A stretch of DNA of 20,160 nucleotides from Candidatus Propionivibrio dominans. GTDB lineage: Bacteria > Pseudomonadota > Gammaproteobacteria > Burkholderiales > Rhodocyclaceae. Position numbers and translations under genes: made by a program. The notes below the pieces were generated by a model. That model saw only the letters and a list, made by a program, of their open reading frames with translations. It did not search any database and was not told where the DNA came from. Where the stretch lies: positions 1 to 20,160 of the forward strand of contig JADJNC010000044.1 in the NCBI GenBank assembly GCA_016709335.1. Direction: 5' to 3'. Shown piece after piece: positions 15,534 to 20,160 of this stretch (position 1 is the stretch's first letter; each line of letters starts with the position of its first letter).

Positions 15534-15854
15534 ATGACATCCATGACACGCTCTGACATCATCGCCACGCTCGCCGTCCGCTTTCCCCATCTGACGCCGA
15601 AAGATGCCGCAATCTCCGTCAAAGAGATCCTTGATGCCATCGGCCATTCCCTGGCAAAAGGCGATCGCTTCGAAATCCGCGGTTTCGGAAGCTTTGGTTT
15701 GAACTACCATCCGGCGCGAACCGGTCGCAATCCGAAAAGCGGAGAGGCTGTTCTGGTCGCACCGAAATATGTTCCTCATTTCAAGGCGGGCAAGGCGATG
15801 CGGGAGCGGGTCGGAGCGTCTGATCAGGCTAAGCCGATTCGGCAGATTGCGTGA
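15534..15854 (+). CDS. ihfB: Integration host factor beta subunit
   Basis: The product [20 protein letters not shown]... is an IHF-beta/HU-family protein of 106 residues; the arm region is [20 protein letters not shown] followed by [27 protein letters not shown]. The IRGFGSF-L-Y and KYVPHFK.GK..R.R signatures distinguish IHF-beta from HU. IHF binds specific sites as a heterodimer with IhfA and bends DNA sharply. ATG 15534 is preferred (GGAT eight bases upstream); ATG 15543 and the longer 15462 are alternatives. The C-terminal extension [13 protein letters not shown] is unusual. The HTH regulator follows 64 bases downstream. ihfB is normally next to rpsA; here it is not, so this may be an extra, mobile-element copy. 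Confidence 0.88.
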   Translation: MTSMTRSDIIATLAVRFPHLTPKDAAISVKEILDAIGHSLAKGDRFEIRGFGSFGLNYHPARTGRNPKSGEAVLVAPKYVPHFKAGKAMRERVGASDQAKPIRQIA

Positions 15855-15918
15855 TGGGAGCAACTCCCAGTCAACGGGGAGTACAATTCACAGCTCTCCC
15901 TTGATCTGGAGTGTAACC

Positions 15919-16182
15919 ATGTCGACCAAACCAAAAGCCAATACTGCACCGAAGCTTTTTCTTACGACCGGAAAAAGTGCTCTCGCACACCGGACAAAGC
16001 TTGGTATTAACCAGTCCGATTTTTGGAAACGCGTTTCGGTGACGCAATCGGGCGGTTCCCGCTATGAAAACGGACGCAATATCCCGAGCACGGTGCAACT
16101 CGTTCTGCACCTCACCTACGCCCCGGAGGAACAAGCCCAGGCGATGCTGAGCCATCTTCGTAAGCTCAATACGGCAGGTTAG
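15919..16182 (+). CDS. XRE-like helix-turn-helix regulator, 87 aa
   Basis: ATG 15919 has GGAG eight bases upstream. The core, ALAHRTKLGINQSDFWKRVS then VTQSGGSRYENGRNIPSTVQ, is a helix-turn-helix with the pattern seen in short XRE-type proteins (NQS.FW...VTQSGGSRYE.GR.IP). It probably binds DNA as a dimer. The region between ihfB and this gene holds two small inverted repeats (GGGAG-caa-CTCCC and ACTCCC...GGGAGT, about 15857-15885) that could be its own operators. The frame is intact. Confidence 0.75.
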   Translation: MSTKPKANTAPKLFLTTGKSALAHRTKLGINQSDFWKRVSVTQSGGSRYENGRNIPSTVQLVLHLTYAPEEQAQAMLSHLRKLNTAG

Positions 16183-16510
16183 CCGCAGTATGTAGCTCGC
16201 CTGGAGCGCTGTGGTCGTTGGCGGCGCTGCTCTTGTCTCGGGACTTGGGCCTGCTCGGTGCCAGTCGGGACGTAACCCAAACTAACCTTTAGCAAACCAT
16301 CTGAGTGCCTGAGTACATCAACGATATGACCGAGCAGGATTTGGACGAACGAGATGAAGCGTAAACTGCTCAGGAGTCCGGCGCAGCCCCAAAGTTTGAG
16401 AATTCTGAAATTCAAGCCTGGGAATCCGCCAAAGCGACCGAGCAGGGGCTTGCCCTTGTTTAGCGCCTTAGGAATCACCGTGCTTTAGGTGGGCGAGGAC
16501 GTCAAAAGCC
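16183..16510. other. Region with no convincing gene
   Basis: A minus-strand frame (16179-16478) and a short plus-strand acidic frame (starting ATGACCGAGCAGG near 16326) exist, neither with good support. The plus frame could join to a longer reading after a one-base shift at its early TAA, but this is speculative. Confidence 0.4.
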
Positions 16511-16945
16511 ATGGGAATATCGTGCCGCATGTTTATCCTCGATAAGGAAGACGGACTGTATCGCCTGCCGAACGCCAAGTTTGACCAAATACTCCGAGAT
16601 CCGACAAGCTGTCGCTTCACCCGTTTCGCGGGAACTCGGGTACGAATGACCGACGTCGCTGTAGAACTCATTGACCGTCAGCCGATTCGTGTCGTTTGGA
16701 TAACGTTCAGGTTCCTCGCCTTTGATGATGACGGATACTTCGACCTCACCGCCTTTGATCGTCAGCAACGCGCCCGAGCGGAGTTGGCTATGGCTCTGAC
16801 GACTGCAGAGCCAAAAGGCGAAGGAATGGTCGTCGATGCGACCAATCGCTTCGTGGCACAAGGAGGGCGCTGGACACCATCAAGACCATTGCAGCGCCTT
16901 ATTGACGCGGCGGCGCTAGGGCGAGTGAAATGCACCCGGCTTTAG
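16511..16945 (+). CDS. Conserved-looking hypothetical protein, 144 aa
   Basis: An intact frame starting ATG 16511 (MGISCRMFILDKEDGLYRLP) with GAGGACG upstream. It reads as a compact globular protein: RFAGTRVRMTDVAVELIDRQ, then a hydrophobic strand region VVWITFRFLAFDDDGYFDL, and a conserved-looking C-terminus VAQGGRWTPSRPLQRLIDAA and GRVKCTRL. I believe this is a widespread uncharacterised proteobacterial family, from memory. No motif gives a function. It is the only sizeable gene between the HTH regulator and the coiled-coil gene. Confidence 0.6.
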   Translation: MGISCRMFILDKEDGLYRLPNAKFDQILRDPTSCRFTRFAGTRVRMTDVAVELIDRQPIRVVWITFRFLAFDDDGYFDLTAFDRQQRARAELAMALTTAEPKGEGMVVDATNRFVAQGGRWTPSRPLQRLIDAAALGRVKCTRL

Positions 16946-17250
16946 TTCGCTCGTAATTTGCCTCGTCCTGATCAGAACGCTACACAAAATCAGGACGGTT
17001 CAGGGCCAAAAAGGTGCGTTGGCATTTTCGACAAGAAGCCGCTCTGACTGATCACCACAAGAGTTGGTGCAGGCAAAATCAAACGGCTGCAATGCGAAGA
17101 GGTGCGGCCCCACAAAAACCGCTAGCCAGACCATGGTATCGTTGGGTCGATATTCTTTGGTCATGAATTCTTGCTGGCCTTTGTCACTGCTAATGCAGTG
17201 CGATACATGCGCAGCGTTACTCGCCTCAACTGGATCAGGTGCTGGGTGAT
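16946..17250. other. Region with an inverted repeat and at most one tiny gene
   Basis: CGTCCTGAT at 16964-16972 and ATCAGGACG at 16989-16997 form a nine-base inverted repeat around a 16-base loop, with no T run, so it is not an obvious terminator. Otherwise only the doubtful frame at 17000-17164 is present. Confidence 0.5.
17000..17164 (-). CDS. Possible 54-aa protein, weakly supported
   Basis: An intact frame MTKEYRPNDTMVWLAVFVGP then LFALQPFDFACTNSCGDQSE lies 86 bases downstream of the coiled-coil gene on the same strand. It has a hydrophobic segment and two cysteines but no good ribosome binding site and no recognised family. Confidence 0.25.
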   Translation of the reverse strand: MTKEYRPNDTMVWLAVFVGPHLFALQPFDFACTNSCGDQSERLLVENANAPFWP

Positions 17251-18026
17251 CTAGGCAGGAGCAGTTGCCATGTCGAGTGTGTTCAGATCCAATTGTGCTG
17301 CCTGGATTACCTGCTGTGCGACCGGACCGATAGTCTCTTTCTCCGGTTTTGGGGACTTGGCCTGTTCTTGTTTGTTGTTGTCTGCTTTCTGAAGATGGCG
17401 TTGACGATCGCGCTCAGACTGCTGTTCCCGTTCCAGTCGACGCTGTTCGATAACACCATTGCAAATGCGCCTGACCGTGCTGTACTGACTCTGTGTAAAG
17501 CGAGTGATGTTGAACAGGTTCTCACGGATTTCCCATTCCGTCTTGAGTTTGACACGCATCGCCTCGTCAGGATTGTCAGAGAGTTCGCTGGTCAGCCAGG
17601 AATGCAAATTGCAGTGTAGAGATCGGCCTTGGACAGTAGATCAAGGTACTGGGTCACCGCATTGGTTACGGTAAGCGTTTCGTAGTTCGAGACAAGACGC
17701 TGAATCTCGTCAATTTCAAACCCGGCCCCTTGGAGCTTTTGCTCGCCCTGTTTGATGCGCGTATCGAAATACTCGTGCAGCTTTTCAAGGTGGCCGTTAA
17801 TGGCGTGCTCAGCCTTGAAAATCTCTTCTTCACTGTAAATTTTCTTGTGGAGGTTGTCAGAAAGAATTTGCCGGGCGCGACAGGTTATGAAAAAGGTATC
17901 GCGGGTAATCACCTCGAATCCGGATGCCATGATTTTGACGATCATGGCGCTGGAGAGAGAAACAAAGCCCGGTGCAAACAGGGCGTCCTGATTGCGTTCA
18001 AAGAAGTGAATGCTGCTTGAGCGCAT
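17251..18026 (-). CDS. Coiled-coil protein of unknown function, frameshifted near 17600
   Basis: Two frames join into one protein of about 259 residues: MRSSSIHFFERNQDALFAPG...IYSEEEIFKAEHAINGHLEK...GFEIDEIQRLVSNYETLT and LDLLSKADLYTAI, then after one restored base near 17605, LHSWLTSELSDNPDEAMRVK...NLFNITRFTQSQYSTVRRIC and a highly charged coiled coil EQRRLEREQQSERDRQRHLQ followed by a TAG at 17251. The coding-like sequence also extends upstream of ATG 18026 (TIRVEASIGVFDDLDPSKIS then HEKWM) to a stop near 18140 without a start codon, so the true 5' end is missing or shifted. I suspect a mobile-element-borne protein but cannot name the family. Confidence 0.55.
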
Positions 18027-18233
18027 CCATTTTTCATGGGAAATTTTTGAGGGGTCGAGGTCATCAAATACTCCGATGGATGCTTCAACCCGGATCGTCT
18101 GGTTCGCAGACTGGCGGTAAGCAAAACCGTACGATCAGGTTGAAAGTAATTGAAAGTGTGCCTTTCGTCGTTCTATGCAGATTGCTGTGACCGATGATTG
18201 CACAGCAGAAAAGTTCTGCCGACACGGATAACT

Positions 18234-18267
18234 CGCCAAAAAGTGGGGTGTAGGTGCGGAAATGGTC
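18234..18267 (+). repeat. Dispersed repeat copy 3
   Basis: CGCCAAAAAGTGGGGTGTAG then GTGCGGAAATGGTC; nearly the same as copy 2 at 12523. It lies just upstream of where the coiled-coil gene's coding-like sequence begins, so it may mark an element boundary. Confidence 0.6.
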
Positions 18268-18699
18268 TATCGGCATTGCCGATGAACAAAAACAGGGCTA
18301 AATCGCTGGTTAGTTGCCATGTCGTCCCGCAGACCCCGTCTCGCGACGACGACCTTGCCTTCAGCTTTCGCGAAAACCTGGCCATAGGACTTCCACCTAT
18401 GGAGTAACGCGCCATGCCCAGCGCACACGTAGAGGTGACCGGCGCTGCGCGGATTCAACTCGTAGCGTCAGTGTGCCCCAGGGTTATGCGTCGTCTTTGA
18501 CATAGTGATCAAGGAGTTTCCTCAACCCATAACGCTTTGTAGGTTCTGGTGAGATTTCAAATGACGTTTTGGTTCCCAATTGATCAAGCCGCCACTGGCA
18601 TTTGATTGGTGGATTGTAAGGCCAATACGGTTTTAAATTAACCGACGGCATAACCCTTTAATATATGGCTTTCTGATTCGCCAAAAAGAGAATCGCACA
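18268..18699. other. Region with no convincing gene
   Basis: Overlapping frames on both strands are short and unrecognised. An A/T-rich part (about 18630-18665, including TTTAATATAT) probably holds the promoter of the gene starting at 18700. Confidence 0.4.
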
Positions 18700-19103
18700 A
18701 TGAAGAAAAGAGTCCTGTCACTGCTACTGGTAGCGATGAGTACCGGCGTGATGGCTGAATGGGTCCAGTACGACTACGAAGCAACATTTGTCGCATACGC
18801 AGACCTAAGCACAAGCGAAAGAAATCCGCAAGAAGGCAAGATGGCGACGATGTGGGTCATGATAACTACACTGAACCACGAGTTACCGCAGGCACGAGTC
18901 ATCATTCTGTGAAGTTTCACGAGGAATATGACTGCGCCGAAGGACGAAGCAGGCCGGTCGCTACAGTTGCTTATTCCCTAGCCCACGGGGAAGGGGGTGT
19001 GGTTTTCTCAGATACCGAACCATCTGCGTGGAGTCCAGTGGTGCCTGGCACCAGAAGTGAATTAGTTTGGCGGATCGCCTGCGGCAAGGTCAAACTGATC
19101 TAG
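18700..19103 (+). CDS. Surface-adhesin E family (Adhesin_E-like) secreted protein, one frameshift
   Basis: ATG 18700 follows AGAGAA. The signal peptide is MKKRVLSLLLVAMSTGVMA, with cleavage before EW. The mature part reads WVQYDYEATFVAYADLSTSE and KMATMWVMITTLNHE, then, in the next frame, HHSVKFHEEYDCAEGRSRPV...VVFSDTEPSAWSPVVPGTRS and LVWRIACGK. The pattern VAYAD...M..MWV...F...YDC..GR.R..A...HG.GGVV.S...P..W.PV.PG...E..W..ACGK matches the Adhesin_E-like family, small periplasmic or surface proteins with a conserved cysteine pair. A single missing base near 18885 separates the halves; unrepaired, the protein ends at 18912. Its end overlaps the convergent frame ending at 19100. Confidence 0.8.
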
Positions 19104-19293
19104 CCGCCATGCGCCTCCCCGTACGCGGCGATGATTGAATCTGTTTTGCAAAATGGCGGAATACGGCACTGGCGGGACGGCGGCTTGCCGTCCGCCGGCA
19201 AGCTGTTGCAGGCGGCGAGCAGGGGCAGCAGGGTGAGTAGTGGAATCAGTTGGAGCAGGCGCGGCTGTAGCAAAAAAGAGAAAGTTGTTTCAT
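19100..19293 (-). CDS. Small lipoprotein, about 64 aa, frameshifted in a T run
   Basis: ATG 19293 (MKQLSLF) has GGAG nine bases upstream. The T6 run (complement of 19272-19277) lacks a base; adding one gives MKQLSLFLLQPRLLQLIPLL, then TLLPLLAACNSLPADGKPP, a lipoprotein signal with the lipobox LAAC. The mature part is short (about 38 residues, RQCRIPPFCKTDSIIAAYGE). As written, the same frame is the tail of the Sir2 open frame, so the apparent Sir2-lipoprotein fusion is an artefact of the indel. Confidence 0.5.
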
Positions 19294-19864
19294 CCGTAAA
19301 TCTCCGCATAAGGTTTTGGCGCGAAATCGCGCTAAAACCGGCATAAGACGCGTCTTCAAGATGTACGTCGCCATCCGGCGCGACCCGGAAGCGGCGCTCC
19401 GAATCGGCGTCGAAGCCTGGATTGGCCAAGCGCAGCCAGCCCTGCAGGGTGCTGCGCGGGTAGATCTCCTGGCATCTCAGACAGCGCACGCGGTCGATCC
19501 CGCCGTGCAGTTCGATTACCCCGACGCTGCCCGCCTTCTGGTGCAGGCCATCGACGTTCTGGGTAATCAGCGCACTGATCGCGCCGAGCGTCGCGAGATC
19601 AGCCAATGCCCGGTGTCCTGGGTTGGGCTCGGCCTGCCCCATGGTCGGCCAGCCGACAAAACTGCGTGCCCAGTAGCGCCGGCGCACCGCTTCGAAGCGC
19701 AGGAATTCCTGATGCTGAATCGGCTTCGACTGCAGCCATTGGCCATTCTGGTCGCGGTAGGCGGGAATTCCGCTGGCGGTGCTGAGTCCGGCGCCGGTAA
19801 TCACGGCCAGCGGGCCGGTTTGGAGCAGGGTGCTTATCGGGCTAAGGTCATCGCTGGCAGTCAT
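19100..19864 (-). CDS. Sir2-family NAD-dependent deacetylase, truncated at residue 176
   Basis: ATG 19864 starts MTASDDLSPISTLLQTGPLA. NAD-binding motifs are GAGLSTASGIPAYRD (24-38) and TQNVDGLH (101-108); the catalytic histidine is H120 in ELHGG, and the first zinc pair is C128/C131. The family next has a second CxxC and about 80 residues completing the Rossmann domain (PDVVFFGE..P). Here homology stops at ASYAG (172-176), exactly at a palindrome (19312-19339), and the rest of the open frame (to 19100) is a different gene, a lipoprotein. Lacking the second zinc pair and the C-terminal half of the fold, the enzyme is probably inactive. Sir2 removes acetyl groups from lysines, or ADP-ribosylates, in the cytoplasm. 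Confidence 0.82.
   Translation of the reverse strand: MTASDDLSPISTLLQTGPLAVITGAGLSTASGIPAYRDQNGQWLQSKPIQHQEFLRFEAVRRRYWARSFVGWPTMGQAEPNPGHRALADLATLGAISALITQNVDGLHQKAGSVGVIELHGGIDRVRCLRCQEIYPRSTLQGWLRLANPGFDADSERRFRVAPDGDVHLEDASYAGFSAISRQNLMRRFTDETTFSFLLQPRLLQLIPLLTLLPLLAACNSLPADGKPPSRQCRIPPFCKTDSIIAAYGEAHGG
19306..19347. repeat. Palindrome flanked by 7-base direct repeats at the Sir2 truncation point
   Basis: A 28-base near-perfect hairpin at 19312-19339 (GGTTTTGGCGCG-aaat-CGCGCTAAAACC, with one G-T pair) is flanked by direct copies of GCATAAG at 19306-19312 and 19341-19347. Sir2 homology ends within one codon of the palindrome edge. This looks like a mini-insertion with target duplication, or a recombination site. 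Confidence 0.6.
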
Positions 19865-20116
19865 GCAGCGGTGGACATCGATCCGGCCATACCGTTCTCG
19901 ATCCGCCAGCCTGCGTAATCCTTGAAGGCAGACTAGCCATTGATGATGAGGATCGCGCTGGCGGCCAGTCAGCGCGGCGCGCTGGATTGCGCAGTAACCG
20001 GCTACGGCCAGCTCGATGGGAAACCGCTGTGGCCAAGCATCAACGGCCGGCTCAGACTGAAAGCTGACCCACAGCTTTTTAATCCATCTGGCGTCTGACG
20101 ACCCGTTGCTGCCGGT
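19865..20116 (-). other. Open frame directly upstream of and in phase with sir2, possibly a separate gene end
   Basis: The Sir2 frame is open back to a stop near 20117, reading GSSDARWIKKLWVSFQSEPA, then WPQRFPIELAVAGYCAIQRA and LRRLADRERYGRIDVHRC before the Sir2 ATG. The composition looks coding, and the Sir2 family does not begin with such an extension, so it may be the C-terminal part of an upstream gene shifted into this frame. No family recognised. Confidence 0.25.
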
Positions 20117-20160
20117 CTAGTCGTCAGGGGTCAAACGACAGGTATTGGGGTGGAGCAGTC

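Noticed and set aside
16179..16478. A 99-codon minus-strand frame
   Set aside because: No ribosome binding site, arginine/glutamine-rich low-order tail and no recognisable motifs.
1..20160. tRNA, rRNA or tmRNA genes
   Set aside because: No cloverleaf with a GTTCGA-type T arm and acceptor pairing was found on reading both strands by eye; a covariance-model scan would be decisive.

Overview
The window looks like an accessory or mobile-element-rich stretch of a proteobacterial chromosome or large plasmid. Pointers are an IHF-beta homologue, an HU homologue, a gamma/beta-type LexA box, a LigT-family RNA phosphodiesterase, an Adhesin-E family protein, a broken IS1595-type transposase and a RelE/ParE toxin remnant. 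I cannot name the species from sequence alone. Genes lie in short blocks on both strands, separated by hairpin-rich DNA with no convincing genes.

Layout. 1-471: 3' end of a frameshifted thpR, overlapped tail to tail by a possible small gene (432-644). 828-1139: conserved-looking protein of unknown function. 1154-1712: remnant of a recombinase-linked HTH protein and a small acidic protein. 1821-3694: minus-strand operon of a small protein, a membrane-anchored degenerate Mrr-like/HAD-like fusion and a polytopic membrane protein. 4077-4971: small membrane protein and an M48 peptidase. 5116-5633: HTH-like protein. 6258-6835: decayed IS1595 transposase. 6952-8821: GHKL (Hsp90-like) ATPase with two abutting frames, headed by a dense palindrome array. 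9195-9475: HU. 9607-10175: RelE remnant, an IS200/IS605-like hairpin and a small membrane-protein unit with its own leader hairpin and terminator. 10256-10436: two-copy hairpin repeat. 10949-12208: OmpA-like lipoprotein. 12701-15037: SOS-type operon of a zinc-ribbon protein and a UvrD-like helicase under a LexA box. 15163-16182: secreted protein, IHF-beta, HTH regulator. 16511-18026: conserved hypothetical and a coiled-coil protein. 18700-19864: Adhesin-E protein, lipoprotein and a Sir2 deacetylase truncated at a palindrome.

A pervasive oddity colours all interpretation. At least ten genes are broken by single-base indels, often in homopolymers, with family-like protein sequence continuing in the neighbouring frame. 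This pattern suits uncorrected sequencing error better than decay in most cases, so the broken genes are described as they would read if repaired, with the break point stated.

How the genes may work together. The clearest unit is the LexA-controlled zinc-ribbon/helicase operon, which suggests DNA-damage induction. The GHKL block, HU, IHF-beta, HTH regulator and transposase or toxin remnants fit a mobile-element hinterland, but no integrase, relaxase or intact conjugation module is visible. The strongest candidates for something undescribed are the palindrome array before the GHKL ATPase, the Mrr-like/HAD-like membrane fusion, and the covarying hairpin repeat at 10256-10436.
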